Shown here piece after piece: positions 9,057 through 17,877 of a stretch of 64,000 nucleotides of DNA. Location of the stretch: positions 248,001 through 312,000 of the forward strand of contig NZ_JBJGED010000003.1 of assembly GCF_045062745.1 (NCBI RefSeq), read 5' to 3'. The DNA comes from Paenibacillus_AA sp045062745 (GTDB lineage Bacteria > Bacillota > Bacilli > Paenibacillales > NBRC-103111). Position 1 is the stretch's first letter. The number at the start of each line of letters is the position of its first letter. The position numbers and the translations under genes were made by a program. Under the pieces are notes generated by a model. That model did no database searches and was not told the origin of the DNA. It saw only the letters and a list, made by a program, of their open reading frames with translations.

Positions 9057-10391
9057 GATAGTGACCCGTTACCCGGTTTGTTAGTGATCAAGGCAGTGTT
9101 AGTCGTGGTGCTTTTGCTGTTAAACGCCTTTTTCGTCGCCGCTGAATTCGCGATGATCAAAGTTCGCGGCAGTCGAATTGAAGCGCTTGCACAAGAAGGC
9201 AACATTCGAGCGAAATACGCTAACAAAGTGCTCGGCAATTTGAATGCCTACTTATCCGCCTGTCAGCTAGGCATTACGCTGGCTTCGCTTGTACTGGGTT
9301 GGTTGGGCGAGCCGCTGATCGCTGCACTGATCGGTCCCCCCATGGAGAAACTGGGGTTGCCGGAAACCGTCATTCATACGATCTCATTCATCATTTCGTT
9401 CACGCTCATGACTTCCCTGCATATTACGATCGGCGAGCAATATCCGAAGACGTACGCCATCCGCAAGTCCGAGCAAGTCACATTGTTTGGCGCGATTCCT
9501 CTCGTCTTTTTCTACAAGCTCATGTATCCGCTTATCTGGTCGCTGAACGGCGCGTCCAACTGGATGCTGCGCAAGTCGGGGATCGAGCCGGATGAAGGCC
9601 ATGAATCGGTGCACACGGAAGAAGAAATCCGCCTACTGATGAAAGAAAGCCACAAAAGCGGCTATATCGACAACACGGAGCTCGCGCTTGTCGACAATAT
9701 CTTTGAATTCTCTGAAACCAGTGCCCGAGAAATCATGATTCCGCGGACCGAAATGGTTTGTCTGTATGCGGATTTTCCGTTTGAAGCGAATCGAGAGATC
9801 GCCATTACCGAAATGCATACGCGCTACCCGGTATGTGACCCGGACAAAGATAATATCATTGGTTTTATTCATATAAAGGATCTGCTCAAGACGAACGACC
9901 AGCTGGACGACATCAAGCAAATCATGCGCCCGATGCTGAACGTACCGGATTCGATGTCCATCAGCTCTCTGCTGAAGACGATGCAGAAGAAACGGACCGC
10001 CATGGCGCTTCTGATCGACGAATACGGCGGTACGTCCGGTCTCGTGACTCTGGAGGACATTCTCGAAGAGATCGTGGGCGAGATTCACGACGAATTCGAC
10101 AATGAACGGCCGAAGGTGGAGAAGCGCGACGAGATGACGTTCTCGGTCGACGGGATGCTCCTCATCGAGGAGTTCAACGATATGTTCGGCACGGAGATCG
10201 AGACGGACAATTACGATACGATCGGCGGTTGGGTGTACTCCCAGATCGAGATGCCGCCGACGAAGAATCAGAAGGTGCCGTACGAGCAAATTATGTTCAC
10301 GGTCGATGAAGTGGATCACATGCGCATCTCGCGTCTCATCGTGCGCAAGCTGCCGGACGCGGAGAAGGTCGCCGAGCAGCAAGTGTCGTAA
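9054..10391 (+). CDS. CNNM/CBS-domain transporter (CorC/HlyC family, hemolysin-like)
   Basis: 445 residues. Order of parts: CNNM/DUF21 membrane domain with about four hydrophobic segments (residues 10-180, including LLLNAFFVAAEFAMIKVRGS), paired CBS domains (about 215-335, with REIMIPRTEMV, the usual CBS1 start), and the CorC/HlyC C-terminal domain (about 355-435). Relatives export or regulate Mg2+ and other divalent cations. TTG is chosen as start because the sequence right after it, MDSDPLPGLLVIK, gives the expected short periplasmic lead before helix 1; in-frame alternatives would cut it. The leader is unusual (see 9011-9056). Single gene, closed by the terminator at 10405. Confidence 0.88.
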   Translation: MDSDPLPGLLVIKAVLVVVLLLLNAFFVAAEFAMIKVRGSRIEALAQEGNIRAKYANKVLGNLNAYLSACQLGITLASLVLGWLGEPLIAALIGPPMEKLGLPETVIHTISFIISFTLMTSLHITIGEQYPKTYAIRKSEQVTLFGAIPLVFFYKLMYPLIWSLNGASNWMLRKSGIEPDEGHESVHTEEEIRLLMKESHKSGYIDNTELALVDNIFEFSETSAREIMIPRTEMVCLYADFPFEANREIAITEMHTRYPVCDPDKDNIIGFIHIKDLLKTNDQLDDIKQIMRPMLNVPDSMSISSLLKTMQKKRTAMALLIDEYGGTSGLVTLEDILEEIVGEIHDEFDNERPKVEKRDEMTFSVDGMLLIEEFNDMFGTEIETDNYDTIGGWVYSQIEMPPTKNQKVPYEQIMFTVDEVDHMRISRLIVRKLPDAEKVAEQQVS

Positions 10392-10404
10392 TAAGGAATG
10401 GAAC

Positions 10405-10440
10405 AGGCCCATCGGGGTGCAACGTCCCGATGGGCCTTTT
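10405..10440 (+). terminator. Terminator between the CNNM and SNF2 genes
   Basis: Twelve-pair stem AGGCCCATCGGG / CCCGATGGGCCT with a nine-base loop and a TTTT tail. It lies between two convergent genes and can serve the forward transcript; the reverse side lacks a good T-run. Confidence 0.8.
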
Positions 10441-10447
10441 GCGTGCC

Positions 10448-13399
10448 TTACAGCTCCAGGATCTCGCGCAGATCCTCCTCGGACAACGCGCCGAAGCCCT
10501 CGTCGCCCGGCTGAATCACTTGATCGAACAAATCCTTCTTCTTCTGCTGGAGCTCGTGCATTTTCTCCTCGACCGTCCCTTGGGCGATCAGCCGGATCAC
10601 CTGTACCACGTTCGTCTGCCCGATCCGGTGCGCCCGGTCGATCGCTTGTTGCTCGACCGCCGGGTTCCACCACAGGTCGTAGAGGATGACCGTATCCGCT
10701 CCGGGAAGGTTGAGGCCGGTGCCGCCCGCCTTGAGCGAGATCAGGAACAGCTCCTGCTCGCCTTCGTTGAACCGGCGGCACAGCTCGACCCGCTCGGCCG
10801 CCGGCGTCGACCCGTCGAGGTAAAAGTACGACTCCCCGCGCGCTTCCAGCTCCCGGCGGATCAGGCTCAGCATGCTCGTGAACTGGGAGAAGAGCAGGAT
10901 GCGCCTGCCGCTCGCGAGCGCTTCCTCGAGCAGCTCCATCAGCTGCTCCAGCTTGGCCGACCCGCCCTTGTAATCCTCGAGGAAGAGCGAGGGGTGGCAG
11001 CACAGCTGCCGCAGGCGGGTGAGTCCGGCCAAGATGCGGAGCCGGCTCTTCTGGAACCCTTCCCGGCTCAGCTGCACGGCCGTTTCCTTCTTCAGCTTGG
11101 CCAAGTACGTCTTGTACAGCTGCTTCTGCTCCTCATGCAGCTCGGACGCCTGCAGCGTCTCGATCTTGTCCGGCAGCTCCTTCAGTACGTCCTGCTTCAT
11201 GCGGCGCAGGAGGAAGGGGCGGATGCGTCGGGCAACCTCGTCGCGCGACATATCCTGGAACGAACGGCGCCCCTCGAACAGCTCGGGGAAGATCGCATCG
11301 TAGATCGACCACAGCTCGTCCAGCGAATTCTCGACCGGGGTGCCCGTCAGGCCGAAGCGGTGCACGGCGTCGATCTCCTTCACGGTCTGGGCGGTGAGGG
11401 TCGCGTGGTTCTTAAACGCCTGGGCTTCGTCCAGAATCAGCGTGTGGAATCTCGTGCCGCGGTACAACTCCATATCCCGCCGGAGCAGAGGGTAGGAGGT
11501 GATCCACACATCGGTCCCTGCCAGCGTCTGCAGAAGCTCCGTTCGCTCCCGCTTCGCGCCGGCGATCACTTCCGCCCGAAGAGACGGGGCGAAGCGGGCG
11601 ATCTCGTTCTTCCAATTGTAGATCAGGGAAGCTGGACAGACGATGAGCGCCGGCGTGCCGTCGGTCCGGATGCGGTCGAGCTCGGACACCAAGTAGACGA
11701 TCGCTTGGAGCGTCTTGCCGAGCCCCATGTCATCGGCGAGAATGCCGCTGAACCCGTAATGTGCCAGCGTCTTCATCCATTGATAGCCGTACGTCTGATA
11801 GTCCCGCAGAATGGCTGCTTGCTCAGCCGGTACGGGGAATTCGAGAGCATCGGGATTGCGCAGATGGTTCAGCAGCTGCCGGAACGGTTTACCTAGCCTG
11901 AGCTTCAGGTTGCGAAGATCATCCGCGCTAGAGAGCAGCGGCAGCCCGCGGGCGAGAGACACCTGGAGCTGACTGCCGCCGATCAGAGACTTGCGGAGAT
12001 TCAGCTCTCGCATGACGCGCTCCAGCTCGCGGAACGCTTCGTCCTCCAGCGAGAAGAACGCGCCGCTCTTCAGCCGCACGTAGCGCCGCTTCTCGAAGAC
12101 GTTCTGCAGGACACGGCGGACGTCCTCTTCGCCGAATCCGGGCAGCTCGAACTTCACTTCCAGCCACTGGGTTTTGTCCGGCCAATCGACTGAGATCTTC
12201 GGCGTCGTGACGATCCTGGAGACGATCGGCTTGAACTGCGAGGTGGCATACACCTGCATCCGCTTCTCCAGCTGCGGGAGTGTGAAATACAAGAATTCGA
12301 AGACGGCGTCCTCTCCTTCCAGCCAGAGCCGGCCCTCGTCGCGCTGAAACCCGGCTGCAATCAGCGCGTCCAGAATTTGAGCCTCCTGCTCGGCATCCCG
12401 AAGGATGAACCGGTTCGCGGAGCCGGTGTACGTATCCGGTTCCGGCTCCAGCGGATCGAACGAGACGTCGTCATATACGTACTCCAGTCCGGCAATGATC
12501 GTATCGTCCATCCGGTCTAGATACAGCTTCGCGCGCAGGGGAACGTCTATGACACGCTCCGTAATGTTCCTCGCCATCGAGACGGCGGCGATCGTCCTCA
12601 GCCCCCGCAGCATCCGGTTCATCACCGGCTCCAGCTCGTCGGAGGAGCACCGGATCTGTTTGGGGTGGGTGCGGTCGAGACTCGTCTTGAGCTCCCGCAG
12701 GCGGCTCAGTTGAGCGGGCTTCAGCCTGTACAGCTTGCCGTCGAACAGCGCGTACCCATACTTGTCCAGCACTTCGATCTGATCCAGATTGTGAAAGTCC
12801 AGCTGGTAGTAAGCGCTCGTCGGCTTCGTCAGCTCGACCTGGAGCGGAGGCTCGCCCTGCACGATATCCAGCGTGGGATGCGCATGCAGACCGTACTCGA
12901 ACGTCATGCTCACATCTTCGTTCCACAGTGGAATCAGCTTGTCCCAAATATGGGGAGGCAGGTAGAGGGAGCGGTCTTGAATCAGCTGGTAGCCGTACGG
13001 CTTGCCGAAGGCTTGCCGGTATTCGTCTTCTTGCCGAATCGCCTCCATGAGCACCTGAATGACGGTCCAATCCGACGGTCGAAACGTATGCTTGGACGGT
13101 TCGTACGCAAAGTTTTTGGTGAAGGGATACGTCCTCCGTGACTCGATGGCCCGCAAAAAATCGTGAATCCGTTGCACTACATAGGGCCGGTTCGGTCCCG
13201 CCTTCATCTCCAGGGAGATCCAGCCTTGATTGGCATACGTGCGAGCTTGGCAAATAAATTCGACCTTGAGGGATTCCTTGCGAGACGGTTCGCCCTGGTG
13301 GAAGAAATAGGCCTCTCTTTCCGAGGCGGAAGGAGGGCTGTTGAAGATAGCCATTACCTGATCGGCTGTATAGGGGTCCCATGGGGGAAGCTTGTCCAT
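10448..13399 (-). CDS. SNF2-family DEAD/DEAH helicase (RapA-like, SNF2-associated N domain)
   Basis: 983 residues. The N-terminal ~500 residues match the layout of bacterial SNF2-associated regions; the motor follows. Visible motifs: Walker A/I ADDMGLGKTLQ (about residue 555), motif II LILDEAQAFKN (about 655), motif III LTGTPVENSLDELW, and motif VI QAIDRAHRIGQ (about 920). The second RecA lobe has the GGTGLNLPGADTVILYDLWWNP signature. These proteins are dsDNA translocases that remodel protein-DNA complexes or recycle RNA polymerase; the precise target of this clade is unknown. No SWIM zinc finger is seen at the N-terminus, unlike many firmicute relatives. Start ATG has GAGGTGA nine bases upstream. 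Monocistronic, divergent from histidinol phosphatase. Confidence 0.9.
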   Translation of the reverse strand: MDKLPPWDPYTADQVMAIFNSPPSASEREAYFFHQGEPSRKESLKVEFICQARTYANQGWISLEMKAGPNRPYVVQRIHDFLRAIESRRTYPFTKNFAYEPSKHTFRPSDWTVIQVLMEAIRQEDEYRQAFGKPYGYQLIQDRSLYLPPHIWDKLIPLWNEDVSMTFEYGLHAHPTLDIVQGEPPLQVELTKPTSAYYQLDFHNLDQIEVLDKYGYALFDGKLYRLKPAQLSRLRELKTSLDRTHPKQIRCSSDELEPVMNRMLRGLRTIAAVSMARNITERVIDVPLRAKLYLDRMDDTIIAGLEYVYDDVSFDPLEPEPDTYTGSANRFILRDAEQEAQILDALIAAGFQRDEGRLWLEGEDAVFEFLYFTLPQLEKRMQVYATSQFKPIVSRIVTTPKISVDWPDKTQWLEVKFELPGFGEEDVRRVLQNVFEKRRYVRLKSGAFFSLEDEAFRELERVMRELNLRKSLIGGSQLQVSLARGLPLLSSADDLRNLKLRLGKPFRQLLNHLRNPDALEFPVPAEQAAILRDYQTYGYQWMKTLAHYGFSGILADDMGLGKTLQAIVYLVSELDRIRTDGTPALIVCPASLIYNWKNEIARFAPSLRAEVIAGAKRERTELLQTLAGTDVWITSYPLLRRDMELYRGTRFHTLILDEAQAFKNHATLTAQTVKEIDAVHRFGLTGTPVENSLDELWSIYDAIFPELFEGRRSFQDMSRDEVARRIRPFLLRRMKQDVLKELPDKIETLQASELHEEQKQLYKTYLAKLKKETAVQLSREGFQKSRLRILAGLTRLRQLCCHPSLFLEDYKGGSAKLEQLMELLEEALASGRRILLFSQFTSMLSLIRRELEARGESYFYLDGSTPAAERVELCRRFNEGEQELFLISLKAGGTGLNLPGADTVILYDLWWNPAVEQQAIDRAHRIGQTNVVQVIRLIAQGTVEEKMHELQQKKKDLFDQVIQPGDEGFGALSEEDLREILEL

Positions 13400-13431
13400 G
13401 ATGAGCGGTCACCTCGTAAAGCGTTCTGCCA

Positions 13432-13461
13432 TTCATTATACCACTTTTGCTGTGCTATAAT
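13432..13461 (+). promoter_or_regulatory. Extended -10 promoter of the histidinol phosphatase gene
   Basis: TGC-TATAAT, an extended -10 (hexamer 13456-13461), with TTCATT 18 bases upstream. The leader would be about 30 bases long and carries the GAGGGAGAGAGG ribosome-binding region. Confidence 0.6.
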
Positions 13462-13498
13462 GGTCCCATTACCGGAATGGGCGAGGGAGAGAGGAACG

Positions 13499-14335
13499 AT
13501 GAGTCAGCGGTTGATGAAATGGGACGGACACACGCATACGAAATTTTGCAAGCATGGACACCCCGATGAGCTGCACCTGTACTTGGATCGGGCGATCGAG
13601 CAAGGATTCACGCGCTACAGCGTAACGGAGCATCCGCCTCTGCCGGACCGATGGGTCGATGACGAGGTGCTCATGGCGGAGTTGGCCATGGAGGCGAGCG
13701 AGCTGCCGGCGTATATCGATTACGTACTGGAGCACAAGAAGCGCTATGAAGGCCGACTGGACGTGCGGCTGGGTCTGGAGCTGGATTATCTCGACGGGGC
13801 GGTTTCGTTCACCCGGGACTTCCTGGCGCCGTGGCTGCCGCAGCTGGAAGACTTGATCGTCTCGGTGCATTATTTGCCGGGGAAAGGCGGCATGCGCTGC
13901 ATCGATTACAAGCCTTCGGATTTTGAGACGAATCTGCTCGCCTACTACGGCACGATGGAGCGGGTGGTGGACGAGTATTACAACCATGTGGAACGGGCGA
14001 TTCAGTTCGCGGCGGGCTTGCCGGGGGACCGGCGGATCGGGCATATCAATTTGATCGAAAAGTTCAGGCATGTGCTGCCGGCCATGGACGAAGCTCAGAT
14101 CCGCGAGCGGCTGACACGGATCCTGCCGATGCTGGCGAAGACCGGCGTTGGTCTGGATATCAATGCGGCCGGGCTCCGGGTGGCGACATGCGGGAAGGTG
14201 TACGTGCCGGATTGGTTCCTGCTGCAAGCATTGGAGGCCGGCGTGCCGTGCGTCTTTGGATCGGATGCGCATAAATCCGAGCATGCCGGTGCCGGCTGGG
14301 ATATCGTGAGCCAGGCTGCGGCCGGTGCCCGCTGA
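13499..14335 (+). CDS. hisJ: Histidinol-phosphatase of the PHP family
   Basis: 278 residues. The PHP-fold metal motif is plain at the N-terminus (WDGHTHTKFCKHG, residues 8-20), followed by YSVTEH, LGLELDYL, LIVSVHYLPG, GHINLIEKF and a C-terminal GSDAHKSEH, all metal-binding positions of HisK/HisJ. It would dephosphorylate L-histidinol phosphate in histidine synthesis, acting in the cytoplasm, as in Bacillus where this PHP enzyme stands apart from the his operon; that is also the case here. Start ATG at 13499 is chosen for the purine-rich GAGGGAGAGAGG just upstream and for length typical of the family. A promoter immediately precedes it. Confidence 0.88.
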   Translation: MSQRLMKWDGHTHTKFCKHGHPDELHLYLDRAIEQGFTRYSVTEHPPLPDRWVDDEVLMAELAMEASELPAYIDYVLEHKKRYEGRLDVRLGLELDYLDGAVSFTRDFLAPWLPQLEDLIVSVHYLPGKGGMRCIDYKPSDFETNLLAYYGTMERVVDEYYNHVERAIQFAAGLPGDRRIGHINLIEKFRHVLPAMDEAQIRERLTRILPMLAKTGVGLDINAAGLRVATCGKVYVPDWFLLQALEAGVPCVFGSDAHKSEHAGAGWDIVSQAAAGAR

Positions 14336-14356
14336 GGTCAGGTTCCGATCAGCGGT

Positions 14357-15274
14357 CTAGCGTTCGTGTCGGTACCGGTGCGGACTGAGGCCGACATGCT
14401 TCTTGAATGCCTGACAGAAGTAGGAGAAGTTCGACAAGCCGACCGCTTCGCCGATGGCCCGGACCGGCTGGTCGGTCGTACGGAGCAGCCAGCACGACTG
14501 ACGGATGCGGCGAGCCGTGATGTACTCTGTAATGCTGCTGCCGACCGACCTGCGAAAGAGGGCGGAGACGTGGTTCGGGGTCAGATGCACGTGCTGGGCG
14601 AGCCGATCCAGTTCGAACGGCTCGCCATAATGGGCTTCGATCCACTCCATGATCGCTTCCGCGGTCGACGAGGCGCGAGGCCGGCTCGGTCCCCCGATCT
14701 CGGTGGAATCGAACGGCCAACTCGTGCGAAGCCGCTGGATCAGCGACATGAGGAACAAGAGCTGATCTTCGAGCAAGGACTCGGACATGCTCGTTTGCAG
14801 GCTCTCCGCATGGAGTCGAAACCATGCTTCCATCTCGACCCTGCCCGGCCCCATGAGAACAGGGGATGCGGCAGGGTCTTTCCATAGCATGCGGAAGAAA
14901 GCGAGCAGGTTCGCGAACGGCTGCAGCACCGCCTCCAGCACGCTCGGCTCGAAGACGAACAGGGTGCGGACATATGGATGAGAGCTCATGTCCGTCATCT
15001 TGACCCGGTGCAGCTGGTACGGGCGGAAGAGGAACATCGTGCCGGGGCCCAGCTCGAAAATTTGTCGTTCCACTACGACGTGTCCGTGTCCTTCATGCAC
15101 ATACAAGATCTCCATGCCTTGATGGGCATGGTAAATTTCCGCGAACTCGTGCGTCCGGTCTTTGCGGAACGACAGTTGAACGGGATGTTGGTTCAAGTTC
15201 ATGTAATTCATCAGCTTCATCATTTCGTTCTTCGTTGCCCCTTTCGTTAACGGGTGACCAACGGCTTCAATCAT
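14357..15274 (-). CDS. AraC-family transcriptional regulator with cupin sensor domain
   Basis: 305 residues at the longest start; an internal ATG at 15220 (MMKLMNYMNLN) is an equally likely start because the upstream ATG lacks a ribosome-binding site. The N-terminal ~150 residues form a cupin-type sensor (MEILYVHEGHGHVVVE, FELGPGTMFLFRPYQLHRV). The C-terminal ~100 residues hold two helix-turn-helix motifs, with HLTPNHVSALFRRSVGSSI and VGLSNFSYFCQAFKKHVGLS, the AraC signature. Divergent from the GH2 glycosidase gene with about 110 bases between, so it most likely activates that gene in response to a sugar. Confidence 0.88.
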   Translation of the reverse strand: MIEAVGHPLTKGATKNEMMKLMNYMNLNQHPVQLSFRKDRTHEFAEIYHAHQGMEILYVHEGHGHVVVERQIFELGPGTMFLFRPYQLHRVKMTDMSSHPYVRTLFVFEPSVLEAVLQPFANLLAFFRMLWKDPAASPVLMGPGRVEMEAWFRLHAESLQTSMSESLLEDQLLFLMSLIQRLRTSWPFDSTEIGGPSRPRASSTAEAIMEWIEAHYGEPFELDRLAQHVHLTPNHVSALFRRSVGSSITEYITARRIRQSCWLLRTTDQPVRAIGEAVGLSNFSYFCQAFKKHVGLSPHRYRHER

Positions 15275-15382
15275 AAACTAACAACATTTTATCATAAGCG
15301 CACACAACATTCGCCCTTTCGCCTCTGCTACGATTAATGGAGTTAAGAAATGTAGAAAATAGAGGATCGAGAGGGACAACAT

Positions 15383-17875
15383 ATGCGCAAAGAACGGTTG
15401 ATCGACCATTGGGAGCACTATACGGGCAGCTTGGGCGGCGTGTGGGAAGTATGGCGGGCGGACAAGCTGAACAATCATTACAACGTGCCATGGCTGCCGG
15501 TTCAGCTGCCTCACACATACAACGGACTCGATGTGATGGACCCGGACCGGAAGTATTATCAAGGCCCCAGCTGGTACCGCACTCGGCTTCGCTATGACAA
15601 TCCGTATGTCGAGGGGCGCACCCTGCTGCACTTCGAAGGCGCGGGCCAGCGAACGAGCGTGTTCGTGTACACGCAGCAGGTCGGCGAGCACCTCGGCGGC
15701 TACGATGAGTTCACCGTCGATATTACGGAGGCGGCCGCAGCCGCTGCGCGGATCGAGCGGTACTCAGGGGCCGTGCCTATCGCGATTCAGTGCGACAACA
15801 GCCGGGAGCTGGAGACGATTCCGTCGGACGCTAGTGACTTCAACCTTTACGGCGGCCTCTATCGGTATGTGAACTTGGTGCATGTCCCGGCGATTTCCTG
15901 GAAGACGGTGCATGTAGAGCCTGTCTTGCAGCAGGAGGGGACGTGTACGGTCAAAGTGCGGGGGACGCTGTACAATCCGCTCGATAAGCAGGGGCGGCTC
16001 CAAATTCGCATTAGCATCAAGGATGCCGAAGGGAAGCTGGTCCAGGAGCAGACGGTCGATTCGGCTCCTTGGGATGGGGCTTGCGAGCTCGCGCGAGTCG
16101 AAGTGGACGCCCCTCGGTTGTGGTCCCCCGCGTCCCCGTACCTGTATCGGTGCGAGGTGATTTTGTCGAGCGAGTACGGGGAGACGCGGGAGGAGACGGC
16201 GTTCGGCGTGCGGACGTTCGAATTCGTCCCGAACGGCCCGTTCCTGCTGAACGGCGAACGCTTGCTGCTTCGCGGTACGCATCGGCATGAGGATCATGCG
16301 GAAGTCGGCGCTGCGATGACCGAGGCGATGATCCGGCAAGAGATGCGGCTGATCAAGGAGATGGGCGCGAACTTCATCCGGCTCGGCCATTACCAGCAAT
16401 CCCGGATCGTACTGGACTGCTGTGATGAGCTGGGGCTCCTCGTCTGGGAAGAGATCCCGTGGTGCCGCGGCGGATTGGGGGGAGACGCCTACCGTCGGAT
16501 GTGCCGGGACATGCTGAGCGCGATGATCGAGCAGCATTACAACCATCCTTCCGTCATCCTGTGGGGACTGGGCAATGAGAATGACTGGGAGTGCGACTTC
16601 GACCATTTCGACCAGCAGGAGATCCGGGCGTTCATGAAGGAGCTTCACGATATGTCCCACGCGCTCGATCCGAACCGGCTCACGGCGATCCGGCGCTGTG
16701 AATTTTGCAAAGATATCGTTGACGTGTATTCGCCTTCCATTTGGGCCGGATGGTACCGGGGGATCTACACGGACTATGAGGCCAGCAGCCGGCAGGCGTT
16801 CGAGAACGTGCGCTCCTTTTTCCATATGGAGTGGGGGGCGGATAACTTGGCGGGCCGGCATGTGGAGAAGACATTCACCGGATTCGAGTTCATTCCCCGC
16901 ACCGAGGGGGCGACCGACGAGCGGGACGGCGACTACTTGCTGACCGGCGGTGAGGCGCGGGTGTCCCGGGACGGGGATTGGTCGGAGACGTACTTCTGCG
17001 AAATGATCGACTGGTACTTGAAAGCGCAGGAGCAGATGGAATGGCTGACCGGGGCGGCGCAATGGGCGTTCAAAGATTTCGCGACCCCCGTGAGGCCGGA
17101 TTCGCCGATTCCTTACTTGAATATGAAGGGTATCGTGGAGCGGGATTTTACGAAAAAGGAAGCCTACTATGTGTTCCAGTCGTACTGGTCGGAGCAGCCG
17201 ATGATCCGGGTGTACGGCCATACGATGCCGATTCGCTGGGGGGGCGACGGGGAGACGAAGCAAATTCGCGTCTACTCCAACTGTGAAGAGGTGGAGCTGT
17301 TCCTGAATGGGGTCAGCCTGGGTGCGAAGAAGCGGGACTCTCAGAACTTCCCTTGCGCGGGACTGCGCTGGGATACGCCGCTCGTCCGAGGGCACAATCA
17401 CGTGCGGGCCGTCGGACTCAAGGACGGGGTGGTTGTCGAGGATTCAGTCGGCTTCCTCTACCAGACGGAGACATGGGGGGCGCCGGTCCGGCTTCGGCTG
17501 CAAGCCGAGCCGCAGGCGGACGGGCGCGTCTACGTGGAGGCGCAGGCGCTCGACGCAGCCGGGGTTCCCTGCCTGGACGCAGTCCGCTTCCTGCGGTTCG
17601 GCATCAGCGGGGACGGCCGATTGCTCGATAACCTCGGTACCGTGCGCGGCTCCCGCCTGATCCAGCTGGCCAATGGACGCGCGGGCATTTTCTTCGATCC
17701 GGCCGGGGCGCTGCCTGCGTCGATTACCGAGTCCGGCTTCTTCTCCGCCGGCGGGCCTGCTTCGGCCACCGAGGCTTCGCGGGCAACCGACGCCTCCAGC
17801 CGAGGAGGCGTGTCGGTCATCAGCGTGAAGTGCGAAGGCTTGCCGACCGCGTTTTTGGCTTGGGGGGATCGGTAA
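15383..17875 (+). CDS. Glycoside hydrolase family 2 protein (beta-galactosidase/glucuronidase-like)
   Basis: 830 residues, no signal peptide. Order: sugar-binding jelly roll (about 20-180, with PHTYNGLD and GPSWYRTRL), Ig-like GH2 domain (about 185-285), TIM barrel (about 288-600), and C-terminal DUF4982/Ig-like modules. Catalytic residues can be placed: acid/base Glu399 in WGLGNEND and nucleophile Glu483 in FFHMEWGADN. The FLLNGERLLLRGTHRHEDH barrel start is typical. It would release a beta-linked sugar from imported oligosaccharides in the cytoplasm; the exact sugar cannot be told. Start ATG follows GAGAGGG. Divergent from the AraC regulator, convergent with a solute-binding lipoprotein only two bases away. 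Confidence 0.9.
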   Translation: MRKERLIDHWEHYTGSLGGVWEVWRADKLNNHYNVPWLPVQLPHTYNGLDVMDPDRKYYQGPSWYRTRLRYDNPYVEGRTLLHFEGAGQRTSVFVYTQQVGEHLGGYDEFTVDITEAAAAAARIERYSGAVPIAIQCDNSRELETIPSDASDFNLYGGLYRYVNLVHVPAISWKTVHVEPVLQQEGTCTVKVRGTLYNPLDKQGRLQIRISIKDAEGKLVQEQTVDSAPWDGACELARVEVDAPRLWSPASPYLYRCEVILSSEYGETREETAFGVRTFEFVPNGPFLLNGERLLLRGTHRHEDHAEVGAAMTEAMIRQEMRLIKEMGANFIRLGHYQQSRIVLDCCDELGLLVWEEIPWCRGGLGGDAYRRMCRDMLSAMIEQHYNHPSVILWGLGNENDWECDFDHFDQQEIRAFMKELHDMSHALDPNRLTAIRRCEFCKDIVDVYSPSIWAGWYRGIYTDYEASSRQAFENVRSFFHMEWGADNLAGRHVEKTFTGFEFIPRTEGATDERDGDYLLTGGEARVSRDGDWSETYFCEMIDWYLKAQEQMEWLTGAAQWAFKDFATPVRPDSPIPYLNMKGIVERDFTKKEAYYVFQSYWSEQPMIRVYGHTMPIRWGGDGETKQIRVYSNCEEVELFLNGVSLGAKKRDSQNFPCAGLRWDTPLVRGHNHVRAVGLKDGVVVEDSVGFLYQTETWGAPVRLRLQAEPQADGRVYVEAQALDAAGVPCLDAVRFLRFGISGDGRLLDNLGTVRGSRLIQLANGRAGIFFDPAGALPASITESGFFSAGGPASATEASRATDASSRGGVSVISVKCEGLPTAFLAWGDR

Positions 17876-17877
17876 CG

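Noticed and set aside
8890..9084. Small frame overlapping the CNNM promoter and start
   Set aside because: It covers the -35/-10 region and the hairpin, and its start has no ribosome-binding site.
10430..11896. Long forward frame over the SNF2 helicase
   Set aside because: Composed of Leu/Gln/Arg runs complementary to helicase codons, without start signal; the minus-strand gene has all SNF2 motifs.
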